From Spirochaetaceae bacterium (GTDB taxonomy: Bacteria; Spirochaetota; Spirochaetia; DSM-27196; PWMO01), in contig REDW01000098.1 in assembly GCA_007693325.1 (NCBI GenBank), positions 1 to 56,687 on the forward strand: a DNA stretch of 56,687 nucleotides, in the 5' to 3' direction. Shown one piece after another: positions 1 through 9,608 of the stretch (positions are counted from its first letter, which is position 1; each line of letters begins with the position of its first letter). A program made the position numbers and the translations under genes. The notes below the pieces were generated by a model that made no database searches, was not told the origin of the DNA, and was given only the letters and a program-made list of their open reading frames with translations.

Positions 1-12
1 GAGGCGCTGAGC

Positions 13-810
13 ATGATCGAGCACGTCGGCATTCTGGGATTTGGCAACATGGGCGAAGCGCTTGCCCGGGGGTTGCGCGAGCGTTACCCGTCTTTGCCGC
101 TTTCGGTGCTCGACAAACGGCACGAGCGCCGTGAGAGCGCCCGCGCCATGGGCGCCACGGTCTTTACGGCAGATGATGTCGGCCGCTTCACATCGTCGGT
201 AGAGACGGTGGTGCTGTCGGTCAAGCCGCAGGACCTGTCCGAGATCAGTTCCGCCGCCGGCGGAGCCTTCGCCGATTGCCGGCTGATATCGATCCTGGCC
301 GGCACCACCATCGAAACGCTTCAGCGCCAGCTGGGGGCAGCTCAGGTGGCACGACTGATGCCCAGCCTGGCAGCCCAGGTAGGCCGTGCGGTTGTGGGGG
401 TTGCGCTGCCCGCGGACGCGTCCGCTGGACTACGCGACAGCGCGCATGCCATAGCAGAAGCCATGGGCAGCGCCCAGGAGCTGCCCGAGCGCCTGATGAG
501 CGCCGTCACCGGACTGTCCGGTTCGGGCCTGGCCTATGTGTTCGCCTTCATCCACGCGCTGGCGCTTGGCGGAACCAGAGCCGGCATCCCCTATCAGCAG
601 TCGCTGCAGATCGCACGCGAAGTAACCGCCGGTGCCGCCGAGCTGCTCTCGGCCAGCGGCGAGCATCCGATCAGCGCCATGAGCCGGGTTGCATCGCCCG
701 CGGGGACCACCATCGAGGGCATCAACGCCCTGGAACACAACGCGTTCACCGCCGCGGTAATTGAAGCGGTAGGTGCAGCTGCTGCCCGCGCTGCCGAGCT
801 GGAACAGTAA
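13..810 (+). CDS. proC: Pyrroline-5-carboxylate reductase
   Basis: Catalyses the last step of proline synthesis, the NAD(P)H-dependent reduction of 1-pyrroline-5-carboxylate, in the cytosol. The 265-aa length is normal for the family. The N-terminus carries the Rossmann loop GFGNMGEAL (residues 9-17). The C-terminal helical dimerisation domain has the family motifs SGSGLAYVFAF (usually GSGPAY) and SPAGTTIEGI (usually SPGGTT). The ATG at 13 is preceded by GAGG at 1-4, a usable ribosome binding site. A TGA at 8-10 in another frame could be the end of an upstream gene that lies mostly outside the window, which would make this a downstream operon member. The substitutions P to L and G to A in the two motifs are mild and do not argue against activity. 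Confidence 0.93.
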   Translation: MIEHVGILGFGNMGEALARGLRERYPSLPLSVLDKRHERRESARAMGATVFTADDVGRFTSSVETVVLSVKPQDLSEISSAAGGAFADCRLISILAGTTIETLQRQLGAAQVARLMPSLAAQVGRAVVGVALPADASAGLRDSAHAIAEAMGSAQELPERLMSAVTGLSGSGLAYVFAFIHALALGGTRAGIPYQQSLQIAREVTAGAAELLSASGEHPISAMSRVASPAGTTIEGINALEHNAFTAAVIEAVGAAAARAAELEQ

Positions 811-835
811 ACGTACCGCATTCAGCGCCGGCTGC

Positions 836-864
836 TTGAATCTGACCCCGGCGCCGGGTATGAT
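836..864 (+). promoter_or_regulatory. Promoter of serS, leaderless type
   Basis: TTGAAT (836-841), 17-nt spacer, TATGAT (859-864). Only 8 nt separate the -10 box from the serS ATG at 873, and that gap (ACCGCATC) holds no ribosome binding site. Confidence 0.6.
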
Positions 865-872
865 ACCGCATC

Positions 873-2153
873 ATGCTCGATCCAAAATTTATCCGCGACA
901 ACGCCGAGGCCGTACAGGCTAACATCAGACAGCGAAATATGCAGGCCGACGCCCAGGCAGTGGTTCGGCTCTACGATCAGCGCAGCAGCGCCATTCAGGA
1001 GCTCGAGAGCCTGCGTGCGCGGCGCAATGAGAACGCGCAGAAGATGAAGGCCAAACTGGAGCCGGGCGCACGCGAGCAGCTGATTCAGGAAGGCAAAGAG
1101 CTCAAAGCGCAGATTCCCGATCTCGAGCAGCGCTTGAAGCAGATCGAAGAGGAGCTGACGCGAGAGGCCGAACGTATCCCCAACATGATGCACCCCGAAG
1201 CGCCGATAGGCAGCGGCGATGAGTCAAACCGCGAAATAAAACGCGTGGGGCGTGTACCGCAATTCGGTTTTCCAGCCAGGGACCATGTAGAGCTCGGCAG
1301 TGCGCTTGACCTGATAGACTTCGAAACCGCCACGCGCGTATCGGGAACCAAGTTCTACTATCTCAAGAACGAGGCGGTGATACTGGAACTGGCGTTGTGC
1401 CGCTTCGCTATCGAGACATTGCAGAAGAAGGGCTTTGTGGCGATGATCACACCGGATATCGCGCGCGAAGAGGTTGTTGCAGGAATTGGGTACAATCCGC
1501 GCGGCCCCGAAACCAATATCTACTCGCTGCAGGAGGACAACGGCTGCCTGGTGGGCACCGCCGAGATAACCCTCGGCGGCTACCACGGTGGTCAGATTCT
1601 CGAGGCTGAAGCGCTGCCGATCAAGCTTGCCGGCATCTCGCACTGCTTCCGTAAAGAGGCGGGCGCCGCCGGCCAGTTCTCCAAGGGCCTCTACCGCGTG
1701 CACCAGTTCACCAAAGTGGAGATGTTTGTCTATTGCCTGCCCCAACAGTCCGACGCCCTGCTGGAGGAACTGCGCGAGATCGAAGAGCAGATCTTCTCGG
1801 CACTGGAGATTCCGTTCCGCGTAGTAGACACCTGCAGCGGCGATCTCGGCGCTCCGGCGTACCGCAAGTACGACCTGGAAGCGTGGATGCCCGGACGCGG
1901 CGAATCCGGAGACTGGGGTGAAATCACCAGCACCTCCAACTGCACCGATTATCAGGCGCGCCGCCTGGGTGTGCGCTATCGCGACGGCAACAGCCGCCGT
2001 TTTGTGCACATGCTGAACGGGACCGCAATCGCAATTTCGCGCGCTCTTATCGCACTGCTGGAGAATTTCCAGCAGTCCGACGGTTCAGTGCGCATCCCGG
2101 CGGCGCTTGTGCCCTACACGGGATTTGACCGCATCGGCCCCAGAGAGCCCTGA
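873..2153 (+). CDS. serS: Seryl-tRNA synthetase
   Basis: Charges tRNA-Ser (and tRNA-Sec where present) with serine through a seryl-adenylate. The 426-aa class II enzyme shows the N-terminal antiparallel coiled-coil arm at about residues 30-105, rich in Glu, Lys, Arg and Gln, which binds the long variable arm of tRNA-Ser. The catalytic domain follows, with motif 2 (CFRKEAGAAG, then YRVHQFTKVEMF) and motif 3 (GTAIAISRALIALLE). The start is fixed by the standard MLDPKFIRDN N-terminus. The promoter -10 ends 8 nt before the ATG with no ribosome binding site, so the transcript is probably leaderless or nearly so. The NeuB-like gene starts 4 nt after the stop and is likely co-transcribed. Confidence 0.97.
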   Translation: MLDPKFIRDNAEAVQANIRQRNMQADAQAVVRLYDQRSSAIQELESLRARRNENAQKMKAKLEPGAREQLIQEGKELKAQIPDLEQRLKQIEEELTREAERIPNMMHPEAPIGSGDESNREIKRVGRVPQFGFPARDHVELGSALDLIDFETATRVSGTKFYYLKNEAVILELALCRFAIETLQKKGFVAMITPDIAREEVVAGIGYNPRGPETNIYSLQEDNGCLVGTAEITLGGYHGGQILEAEALPIKLAGISHCFRKEAGAAGQFSKGLYRVHQFTKVEMFVYCLPQQSDALLEELREIEEQIFSALEIPFRVVDTCSGDLGAPAYRKYDLEAWMPGRGESGDWGEITSTSNCTDYQARRLGVRYRDGNSRRFVHMLNGTAIAISRALIALLENFQQSDGSVRIPAALVPYTGFDRIGPREP

Positions 2154-2157
2154 ACGC

Positions 2158-3246
2158 GTGCTGATCATCGCCGAAATCGGCACCTCCCACGGTGGAGACC
2201 TGATACGCGCACGCGAACTGATCAGTGCCGCAGCCGAGGCCGGCGCCGACTGTGCCAAGTTCCAGTACGTCATTGCCGACGAGATCCTGCACCGCGCCAC
2301 CGGTTCGGTGCAGCTGCCCGGCGGTGCAGTGGATCTGTACCAGCGTTTCCGTCTGCTGCAGCAGCCCCCGCCGTTTTTCGAGCAGCTGATGCTGCAGTGC
2401 ACCGCGGCGGGAATAGCGTTTCTGTGTACACCCTTTGGCGCCGAGAGCGCGTCTCGTCTCAACCAGCTCGGCGTGCAGCGTTTCAAAGTGGCTTCGCCCG
2501 AGCTGAACCACGCACCGCTACTGCGGCAGCTCAGCGGCTACGCCAAACCGGTGATCCTCTCAGCGGGGGTGTCGCTGCTCGGTGACATCGAGCGGGCGCT
2601 CGAAGTGTTGAGCGGCGTGGAGGTAACGCTGCTGCACTGCGTCACCGCCTATCCGGCTCCCGAGGAAGATTACAACCTGCGACTGCTCCCGCTGTTACGC
2701 GCCCTGTTCGGGGTCTGCTGCGGCGTATCCGACCATTCGCTCGATCCGCTGCTGGTGCCCGTGGTTGCCGCGGCACAGGGAGCAACGGTTATCGAGAAGC
2801 ACATTACGCTTTCGCGCAGCGGCGGCGGCCTCGATGACCCGATAGCGATAACCGCAGCTGACTTTGCACGCATGGCCGCTGCAGTGCGCCGGGTTGCCGC
2901 GCAGGCTGCGCGCCTGGAGACCGGCGACAATACGCTGCAGCGCCAACTGGAGCGCGAGTACGGCAGCCGGCGCGTACAAGCGGTACTCGGTGACGGGCGC
3001 AAACGGCTGGCACCATCCGAGCGCGCCAACTACCGGCGCAGCAACCGTTCAATTCACGCGCTGCGCAATATCGTGGCCGGCACTGTAATAGACGCGGACG
3101 CCGTTGGGGTACTGCGCAGCGAGCACAACCTTAATCCCGGACTCTCACCGTGGCTGCTGCAGCAGATCACCGGCTGCGTGGCCGCCCGCGATATCACCGA
3201 CGGTGCCGGGTTAGTGTGGGACGACATTATCACCCGCGCAGACTGA
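2158..3246 (+). CDS. NeuB/SpsE-family sialic-acid-type synthase
   Basis: Condenses phosphoenolpyruvate with an N-acyl hexosamine to give a nonulosonic acid (sialic, legionaminic or pseudaminic type). The 362-aa protein has the NeuB TIM barrel: IIAEIGTSHGG at the N-terminus, CAKFQ, the SPELNHAPLL and KPVILSAG strands, then GVSDHSLDP and EKHITL with substrate-contact residues. The C-terminal antifreeze-like (SAF) domain begins near RRSNRSIHALRNIVAG, the normal two-domain layout. The start is taken as GTG 2158, right after the serS stop, because homologues begin at VLIIAEIG; the frame stays open upstream into serS. No other nonulosonate gene (cytidylyltransferase, epimerase) is nearby, so the exact sugar cannot be told. 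Spirochaetes commonly use such sugars on flagella or surface glycans, but that role here is inference. Confidence 0.85.
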   Translation: MLIIAEIGTSHGGDLIRARELISAAAEAGADCAKFQYVIADEILHRATGSVQLPGGAVDLYQRFRLLQQPPPFFEQLMLQCTAAGIAFLCTPFGAESASRLNQLGVQRFKVASPELNHAPLLRQLSGYAKPVILSAGVSLLGDIERALEVLSGVEVTLLHCVTAYPAPEEDYNLRLLPLLRALFGVCCGVSDHSLDPLLVPVVAAAQGATVIEKHITLSRSGGGLDDPIAITAADFARMAAAVRRVAAQAARLETGDNTLQRQLEREYGSRRVQAVLGDGRKRLAPSERANYRRSNRSIHALRNIVAGTVIDADAVGVLRSEHNLNPGLSPWLLQQITGCVAARDITDGAGLVWDDIITRAD

Positions 3247-3276
3247 GGAGCGCGGCGGCCACTGCGCGTGCCTGCT

Positions 3277-6000
3277 TCAGCCGCGTCCCTCGAGCAGCAG
3301 CTTGCGCAACACGGTCTGCAGGATACCACCGTTACGGTAGTACTGGACCTCTACCGGACTGTCGATGCGGCAGCGCGTCAGGAACTCCACGCTACTGCCG
3401 TCATCAAGGGCTGCGGTTACCCGAATGTCCTGTCCCGGCTTGAGCTCGTCATCAATATCGATTGTATAGAACTCATTGCCGTTGAGGCCGATACTTCTGT
3501 AGCTCTCGCCGTTCTTGAACTCCAGCGGCAGTACACCCATTCCCACCAGGTTGCTGCGATGAATGCGCTCGAAGGACTGCGCTATGACCGCACGAATGCC
3601 GAGCAGAAACGAGCCCTTGGCCGCCCAGTCGCGGCTCGATCCCATTCCGTAGTCCTTACCGGCCAGTACAATTGACGCAGTTCCCTCTCTCTTGTAGCGC
3701 TCACCGGCCTCAAAGATACTGACCAGCTCGCCGCTTGGATGATGCACCGTCCAGCTGCCTTCGGTTCCCGGCGCCAGCAGATTGCGGAAGCGGATATTCG
3801 CAAACGTGCCACGGGTCATGACTCTGTCATTGCCGCGGCGGCTGCCGTAGGAATTGAAGTCGCGCCGCTCGACCCCCTTTGATATCAGGTAGCGGCCGGC
3901 CGGGCTGTCAGGGTCGATAGCGCCGGCGGGGCTGATGTGGTCAGTGGTAATACTGTCGCCGGCCATTACCAGACAGCGCGCGGCGCTGATCGGCTGGATC
4001 GGCTGTGCTTCGGGGGTCATGTCGTCAAAAAAGCTCGGCTCCTGAATATAGGTGCTGCTGCTGTCCCACTGATAGATATCTGATCCGGCCAGCTCAATCT
4101 TGTTCCACTGCGGGTTGGATGACTCCAGGCCGCTGTAGCTCTCAATGAACGCCTGGCGGTCGAGCGCCTTCTTGACGTAGTCGGCCAGCTCTTCTTCACC
4201 GGGCCAGATATCCCTCATGTAGACCGGCGCTCCCGTTGCGTCCCGGCCGAGCGGTTCGCTCTCCAGATCGATATCCATGGTTCCCGCCAGCGCGTAGGCT
4301 ACAACCAGCGGCGGCGAGGCCAGGTAGTTGGCTCTGGTATGCGGGTTGATGCGCCCCTCGAAGTTGCGGTTTCCCGATAGGACACCGGCTACCACCAGTT
4401 TCGCATCCTCGACAGCGCGCTGTATCGGCTCGGGCAGCGGACCCGAGTTGCCGATGCAGGTAGTACAGCCGTACCCAACCAGGTAGAAACCGAGCTTCTC
4501 CAGGTAGGGCATCAGCCCGGCGCGCTTCAGATACTCGGTAACCACCATCGATCCCGGAGCAAAACTGGTCTTCACAAACGGCCTGGTCACCAGGCCTTTC
4601 TCCACGGCCTTCTTGGCCAGCAGCCCGGCTGCCAGCAAGACCGACGGATTGCTGGTGTTGGTACAGCTGGTAATGGCCGCGATCACCACATCGCCGTGCG
4701 TCAGTTGCCCCGAATCTCCGTTCATGCGCACCGGGGCGCTGGCGTCGAGCTCCGCGGCATCGAGCTGGAACCCCTGCTCGTCGTGCGGTGCCCGCAGGCT
4801 CCGCTGCCAGGCGCTCTTGACCTTGCTCAGCGGAATACGATCCTGCGGCCGCTTGGGTCCGGCTATACTGGCCTCGACGCTGTCCAGATCGAGTTCGAGT
4901 ACCGCTTCAAACTGCGGGTCCGGCGTATCATCGGTCCGAAATACGCCCTGCTCGACAGCGTAGGCTTTGGCGAGGTCGATCACCTCCTGTGGACGCCCGG
5001 TTGCGTACATATAATCGAGACTCTGCTGGTCAACAGGGAAGTAGCCTACGGTGGCGCCGTACTCCGGTGCCATGTTGGAGATCGTGGCGCGGTCGGGCAC
5101 GGTCATTGCCGAGAGCCCCTTGCCGAAGAACTCGACAAACTTGCCGACTACGCCGTGCTTGCGCAGCATTTCGGTAATTGTCAGCACCAGATCGGTGGCG
5201 GTAATTCCGCTGCGTAACCGCCCGGTCAGTTTGACGCCTATCACGCGCGGCGCCAGCATGAACAGCGGCTGACCGAGCATTGCCGCTTCGGCCTCGATAC
5301 CGCCAACACCCCAGCCAACGATTCCCAGGCCGTTGATCATCGGCGTGTGCGAGTCGGTTCCTACCAGCGAGTCAAAAAACGCCATCGTGCGCCCGCCGAT
5401 CTCTCTGGTCTGCACGATTTTGCCGAGATACTCGAGATTGACCTGGTGGCAGATTCCGCTTGCCGGCGGCACAACGTGGAAGTTCTGCAGTGCAGCCTGT
5501 CCCCAGCGCAGGAACTCGTAACGTTCGCGGTTGCGCTGAAACTCAAGCTCGGCGTTCTGCCGCAGCGCCTCCGAGCTGTTGAAGTAGTCAACCTGGACCG
5601 AGTGGTCGATGATCAGATTCACCATCAGATCAGGGTTGATCCGTGTTGGGTCACCGCCGAGCCGGGCCATCGCGCTGCGCATAGCCGCCAGGTCAACCAC
5701 GCAGGGAACCCCGGTAAAGTCCTGCAGCAGGACACGCGCCGGCTTGAAGGGAACCTCAATCGAATCGGGCTTATGAGGATCGTAGGACAGCAAGCGTTGG
5801 ACGTGCTCAGCGGTCACTTCGACTCCGTTCTCGCTGCGTAGCACCGATTCCAGCAGCACTTTGATTGAAACCGGATAGTTCTCGACCTGCGGATAGCCGT
5901 TGCGGGCCAGTTTGCGCAGGCTTATGTAGTCAACCTCTCCGGCTGGTGTATCAAGTGTAGCAAACAGTCCGAGTGATTCACTGCTTTGGTTGGTGGTCAT
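3277..6000 (-). CDS. acnA: Aconitate hydratase A
   Basis: Interconverts citrate and isocitrate in the TCA cycle using a [4Fe-4S] cluster. At 907 aa it has the length of the AcnA/IRP1 class rather than AcnB. Cluster-binding cysteines are visible in [10 protein letters not shown] and in [11 protein letters not shown]. Substrate-binding motifs include [11 protein letters not shown] and, near the C-terminus, [10 protein letters not shown] and the swivel-domain end. It has its own promoter (6027-6056) and a good ribosome binding site (AAGGAGAG) before ATG 6000. It faces away from the E1-KAS III fusion gene, with 128 nt between the start codons. It stops 30 nt from the convergent NeuB-like gene and no terminator hairpin was seen there. 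Confidence 0.97.
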   Translation of the reverse strand: MTTNQSSESLGLFATLDTPAGEVDYISLRKLARNGYPQVENYPVSIKVLLESVLRSENGVEVTAEHVQRLLSYDPHKPDSIEVPFKPARVLLQDFTGVPCVVDLAAMRSAMARLGGDPTRINPDLMVNLIIDHSVQVDYFNSSEALRQNAELEFQRNRERYEFLRWGQAALQNFHVVPPASGICHQVNLEYLGKIVQTREIGGRTMAFFDSLVGTDSHTPMINGLGIVGWGVGGIEAEAAMLGQPLFMLAPRVIGVKLTGRLRSGITATDLVLTITEMLRKHGVVGKFVEFFGKGLSAMTVPDRATISNMAPEYGATVGYFPVDQQSLDYMYATGRPQEVIDLAKAYAVEQGVFRTDDTPDPQFEAVLELDLDSVEASIAGPKRPQDRIPLSKVKSAWQRSLRAPHDEQGFQLDAAELDASAPVRMNGDSGQLTHGDVVIAAITSCTNTSNPSVLLAAGLLAKKAVEKGLVTRPFVKTSFAPGSMVVTEYLKRAGLMPYLEKLGFYLVGYGCTTCIGNSGPLPEPIQRAVEDAKLVVAGVLSGNRNFEGRINPHTRANYLASPPLVVAYALAGTMDIDLESEPLGRDATGAPVYMRDIWPGEEELADYVKKALDRQAFIESYSGLESSNPQWNKIELAGSDIYQWDSSSTYIQEPSFFDDMTPEAQPIQPISAARCLVMAGDSITTDHISPAGAIDPDSPAGRYLISKGVERRDFNSYGSRRGNDRVMTRGTFANIRFRNLLAPGTEGSWTVHHPSGELVSIFEAGERYKREGTASIVLAGKDYGMGSSRDWAAKGSFLLGIRAVIAQSFERIHRSNLVGMGVLPLEFKNGESYRSIGLNGNEFYTIDIDDELKPGQDIRVTAALDDGSSVEFLTRCRIDSPVEVQYYRNGGILQTVLRKLLLEGRG

Positions 6001-6026
6001 GCAACTCTCCTTGTCATCCTGCCGTC

Positions 6027-6056
6027 ATAATAGTGGGATACGACTGTCGACTTCAA
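6027..6056 (-). promoter_or_regulatory. Promoter of acnA
   Basis: On the minus strand, TTGAAG (6056-6051), 18-nt spacer, TATTAT (6032-6027). The predicted start near 6020 gives a short leader carrying AAGGAGAG before ATG 6000, unlike the leaderless promoters elsewhere in the window. Confidence 0.6.
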
Positions 6057-6075
6057 CATATGCACATGCTATAGT
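6047..6075 (+). promoter_or_regulatory. Possible promoter of the E1-KAS III fusion gene
   Basis: TCGACT (6047-6052), 17-nt spacer, TATAGT (6070-6075). The -35 overlaps that of the divergent acnA promoter (6051-6056), so the two genes may compete for polymerase. The predicted leader is about 47 nt and ends in GGAGGA (6117-6122), 6 nt before GTG 6129. Confidence 0.4.
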
Positions 6076-6128
6076 TCTGGTCGGCACACAATAACCTTAC
6101 TACAGCTATAACCTATGGAGGATCAGTA

Positions 6129-9100
6129 GTGAGCGGCAATCAAAACAACGGCGATATCGTACAGAAGCTTCTCACCAGTTACCGCTTCATGGTGGCTTCG
6201 CGCGAAATCGACCTGCTCGAGCAGGATTTCACCGGACGCGGTGAAGCCTTCTTTCACGTTTCGGGAGCCGGTCATGAGGCAACGGCGGTACTCAATCATC
6301 ATCTGATTGCCGAGGACTGGTTGCACGTCCACTACCGCGACAAAGCGCTGATGATCGCTCGTGGAATCTCGATTGAGATGTTCTTTCTGGCAACGTTCAG
6401 TAAAGATGGTTCACACTCGCGCGGCAGGCAGATGAACGCGCATATGAGCGCCCCCGAGCTCAACGTGCTGAGCCTGGTGGGGCCGGTGGGAAACAGTGCG
6501 CTGCAGGCCGCAGGCGTGGCCCAGGTGGTCAAGGACCATGAGGCCAGGCCGATAGTTCTGTGCGCGCTGGGAGACGGAATGTCGCAACAGGGTGAAGTGC
6601 TGGAAGGAATCGCTCACGCGGTTCGCGACCAGTTGCCGGTGCTCTTTATCGTCCAGGACAACGCGTTTGCGATTTCGACCACCACTCGCGGCAAGACCTT
6701 CTACAGCACACCGGCCGGCGATGCGCAGCAGTTCTACGATACGCCCATCACGCGCATCGACGGCCGTGACGCGCTGCAGAGCCTGGAGGCGTTCGGCAGC
6801 GTGGTAGCGCAGATGCGCCGCGACCGCAAGCCGCAGATCGTGGTATTCCAGGTAGACCGGCTCTCCAATCACACCAACGCAGACGATCAGCGCATGTACC
6901 GTACCGCCGAGGAGATTGCATCGGTTCAGGCCGGTGGAGACCCCATCATCCGGCTGAAGCAGTACCTGCTCGAGCAGGGGATCGAAGAGACCGAACTTGA
7001 CGCCATCTCCGAGGAGATCCGTCTACAGGTCAAAGCCGACGCGCATCGCGCGCAACGCAGCGCCGAGCCGCGCGCGGTCTACAGCGCCGTGAAACCGCTG
7101 CCTGTGCAGCTTGCAGACTTCAGCCGCGAGTACCGCGGCGACATCACCACCGTAGCGGCCGACTCCAAACCGCTTACCATGCTCGAGTCCATCCGCGAAG
7201 TGCTGCGCAGCCAGATGGAGCGCAATCAGGACGTAGTACTGTTTGGCGAGGACATCGAAGATCCCAAGGGCGACGTGTTCGGCGTCACGCGCGGACTTTC
7301 CACCAGCTATGGTGAGCGCGTACGCAACTCACCGCTGGCCGAGGCCTCGATCCTGGGAATCACTATCGGCCAGGCACTGGCGGGCAAACGCCCGGTTGCC
7401 TTCCTGCAGTTCGCCGATTTCCTGCCGATTGCGTACAACCAGATCTTTGCCGAGCTCGGCAGCATGTACTGGCGTACCGACGGCGGCTGGCAGGCGCCGG
7501 TAATTGTAATGATCACCTGTGGCGGCTATAAGCCCGGCCTGGGACCGTTCCACGCCTCGAGCCTCGAGGCGCTTGCCGCGCATACTCCCGGTGTTGACGT
7601 CTTCATGCCGTCAACCGCCGGTGATGCAGCCGGTCTGCTCAACGCTGCCTTCGAGTCCGGCCGTCCGACGCTGTTCTTCTACCCCAAGAGCTGTCTCAAC
7701 GACCGCGAGAACGCCACCAGCGACGACATCGAACGTCATATTGTGCCAATCGGCAGCGCGCGCTTTGTGCGCCGCGGTGCCGACATCACCCTGGTAGGAT
7801 GGGGCAATACCGTGGGGCTGTGCGCCAAAGCCGGCGCTGCTCTGGCCGAATTCGGGGTAGAGGCCGACGTCATCGATCTGCGTTCAATCGTGCCGTGGGA
7901 TATTGAAACCGTGCTGGAATCCGCTGAACGCAGCGGCCGTCTGGTGGTGGTCCACGAGGACAACAACACGGCAGGCTTTGGCGCCGAGGTCATCGCCTCG
8001 GTCAGCGAGCGAGCCACGCGCAAGATCGAGTCACGCCGCGTGACACGCCCCGATACCTACGTGCCGTTCAATTTCCCTAACCAGCTCGAGGTCCTGCCAA
8101 CCTACAAGCGCACCCTGGAAAGTGCAGTTTGCCTGCTGGGTGGCGAACTCAACTGGGAGCTTCCCGCCTCGGCGCTCAAGAACAGCTATCTGGTCGAGGC
8201 CATCGGGTCGAGTCCGTCCGATGAGTCAATCACGGTGGTCGAATGGAAGATCAAACCCGGCGACAGGATCGAATCCGGCACGCTGCTGGCCGAGCTCGAG
8301 GCCGATAAGGCCGCCGTTGAGCTTCGCTCGCCGGTGTCCGGCGAGGTAAGCGAGTTACTGGTCGGCGAGGGAGAACTGGTCAAAGTGGGGACCCACATCG
8401 TTCAGGTGAAGACCTCTGACCAGGACGACAGCCAGGCGCTGAAGCAGATTACGCGCGAAAACCCGGGCCAACCGATCATCAGCGGTATAGAGATCGGCTC
8501 AAACGTTGCCGGCAACGGGCGTTTTGCCACCGGAGGTGAGGCAGCGCCCGCCAGCGCGGCTGCGCGTTCGGCTGCAGTTGATATCCCGGGCAGACAACGG
8601 AACGTCGAGGTCGGCGTCTTCGGCGTATGCGGCGTAAAGGGGTCGCGGATCGTTTCCAACCGCGAAATTTCGCAGATGTGCCCCGAGTGGGCCGCCGAAG
8701 ACATCTTCAAGCGTACCGGTATCGAGTCGCGGCCGTGGCTTGCCGACGGCGAGTCACCAATTGATATTGGCGCCAAAGCGGCCGAGCGCCTGCTGGCCAG
8801 GACGGGGGTTGATTTTGACCGGATCGGCACGATTATCTGCGCCACCGAGACGCCGATCATGAACACGCCGGCCAGCGCCACGTTGATTCAGCACCGGCTC
8901 AAGGGAGCGCGCACGGGCTTCCTCTCGGCAGCCTACGACGTGAACGCGGCCTGCTCGGGCTACATATACGCGCTGCAGAATGCCTACGACATCATCTGCA
9001 ACGAACCCGACGCGCTGGTGCTGGTGGTGACCACCGAGGCACTCTCGCCGCGTACCGACAGCGCTGATCCGCAGACCGCGCCGATATTCGGCGACGCCGC

Positions 9101-9575
9101 TACCGCCACTCTGGTGGGGGCCGTCAGCGTATTGGACGGCAGCGTTCCGATGCGGGCACGGCTGTTTCGACCGGTCCTGGGCGCAAATGGAGAAGACGGC
9201 AGCATCCTGCGCGTGCCGGCCAACCCTGCCGAGTTCATCTACATGGACGGGCCCAAGGTATTTGTGGAAGCCGTGCGCGGGATGATCGAGAGCCTCGAGC
9301 GCGCCTGCGCCGTGGCCGGCATTGCGGTTGACAACCTCGATATGATCGTGCCGCACCAGGCCAATCAGCGCATCATCAACGCGGTTCGGCAACGCGTCAG
9401 GGCACCAAGAGAGAAGATCTTCAGTAACATCCGTGACAACGGCAACACCTCGTCCAGCACAATCCCGCTGTGCCTCGAGACCATCTTCAGCCAGGATTGG
9501 AGCGGCAGGCACCTGGGGCTGTCCGCATTCGGCGGGGGGTTTACCTTTGGCGGCGCGGTGCTGCGTGTGGTATAA
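6129..9575 (+). CDS. Fused E1-alpha/E1-beta 2-oxoacid dehydrogenase, lipoyl domain and KAS III
   Basis: A single 1148-aa frame holds four modules. Residues 1-325 form a branched-chain-type E1-alpha: GRQMNAH at 100-106, and the thiamine diphosphate motif GDG148-150 with N178. Residues 345-670 form E1-beta: FGEDIEDPKGDVFGV near 372-386, GPFHASSLEAL with H475, and a transketolase C-terminal domain. Residues 685-762 form a lipoyl domain with LEADKAAVEL, K727 being the predicted lipoylated lysine. After a linker rich in Ala, Gly and Pro, residues 825-1148 form a 3-oxoacyl-ACP synthase III. Its triad C942 (NAACSGYIY), H1076 (PHQANQRI) and N1106 (DNGNTSS) has spacing close to FabH. No E2 acyltransferase core or peripheral subunit-binding domain is seen. 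Likely role (inference): decarboxylate branched 2-oxoacids and prime iso/anteiso fatty-acid synthesis. GTG 6129 follows GGAGGA at 6117-6122. The frame has no stop across the joins, so this is a real fusion. Confidence 0.9.
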   Translation: MSGNQNNGDIVQKLLTSYRFMVASREIDLLEQDFTGRGEAFFHVSGAGHEATAVLNHHLIAEDWLHVHYRDKALMIARGISIEMFFLATFSKDGSHSRGRQMNAHMSAPELNVLSLVGPVGNSALQAAGVAQVVKDHEARPIVLCALGDGMSQQGEVLEGIAHAVRDQLPVLFIVQDNAFAISTTTRGKTFYSTPAGDAQQFYDTPITRIDGRDALQSLEAFGSVVAQMRRDRKPQIVVFQVDRLSNHTNADDQRMYRTAEEIASVQAGGDPIIRLKQYLLEQGIEETELDAISEEIRLQVKADAHRAQRSAEPRAVYSAVKPLPVQLADFSREYRGDITTVAADSKPLTMLESIREVLRSQMERNQDVVLFGEDIEDPKGDVFGVTRGLSTSYGERVRNSPLAEASILGITIGQALAGKRPVAFLQFADFLPIAYNQIFAELGSMYWRTDGGWQAPVIVMITCGGYKPGLGPFHASSLEALAAHTPGVDVFMPSTAGDAAGLLNAAFESGRPTLFFYPKSCLNDRENATSDDIERHIVPIGSARFVRRGADITLVGWGNTVGLCAKAGAALAEFGVEADVIDLRSIVPWDIETVLESAERSGRLVVVHEDNNTAGFGAEVIASVSERATRKIESRRVTRPDTYVPFNFPNQLEVLPTYKRTLESAVCLLGGELNWELPASALKNSYLVEAIGSSPSDESITVVEWKIKPGDRIESGTLLAELEADKAAVELRSPVSGEVSELLVGEGELVKVGTHIVQVKTSDQDDSQALKQITRENPGQPIISGIEIGSNVAGNGRFATGGEAAPASAAARSAAVDIPGRQRNVEVGVFGVCGVKGSRIVSNREISQMCPEWAAEDIFKRTGIESRPWLADGESPIDIGAKAAERLLARTGVDFDRIGTIICATETPIMNTPASATLIQHRLKGARTGFLSAAYDVNAACSGYIYALQNAYDIICNEPDALVLVVTTEALSPRTDSADPQTAPIFGDAATATLVGAVSVLDGSVPMRARLFRPVLGANGEDGSILRVPANPAEFIYMDGPKVFVEAVRGMIESLERACAVAGIAVDNLDMIVPHQANQRIINAVRQRVRAPREKIFSNIRDNGNTSSSTIPLCLETIFSQDWSGRHLGLSAFGGGFTFGGAVLRVV

Positions 9576-9576
9576 T
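9547..9576 (+). promoter_or_regulatory. Promoter of the M48 peptidase gene
   Basis: TTGGCG (9547-9552), 18-nt spacer, perfect TATAAT (9571-9576) overlapping the stop codon of the fusion gene. The predicted start near 9583 gives a leader with AGGGGGAGA before GTG 9609, so this gene can be expressed separately from the fusion gene. Confidence 0.6.
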
Positions 9577-9608
9577 CGGCATCAGCAGGACAGGGGGAGA
9601 TTACAGCG

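Noticed and set aside
6129-9575. The E1-KAS III fusion as a sequencing error joining separate genes.
   Set aside because: The frame runs without interruption through three linkers, with no start codon plus ribosome binding site near the domain borders and normal linker composition, so a real fusion is more likely.
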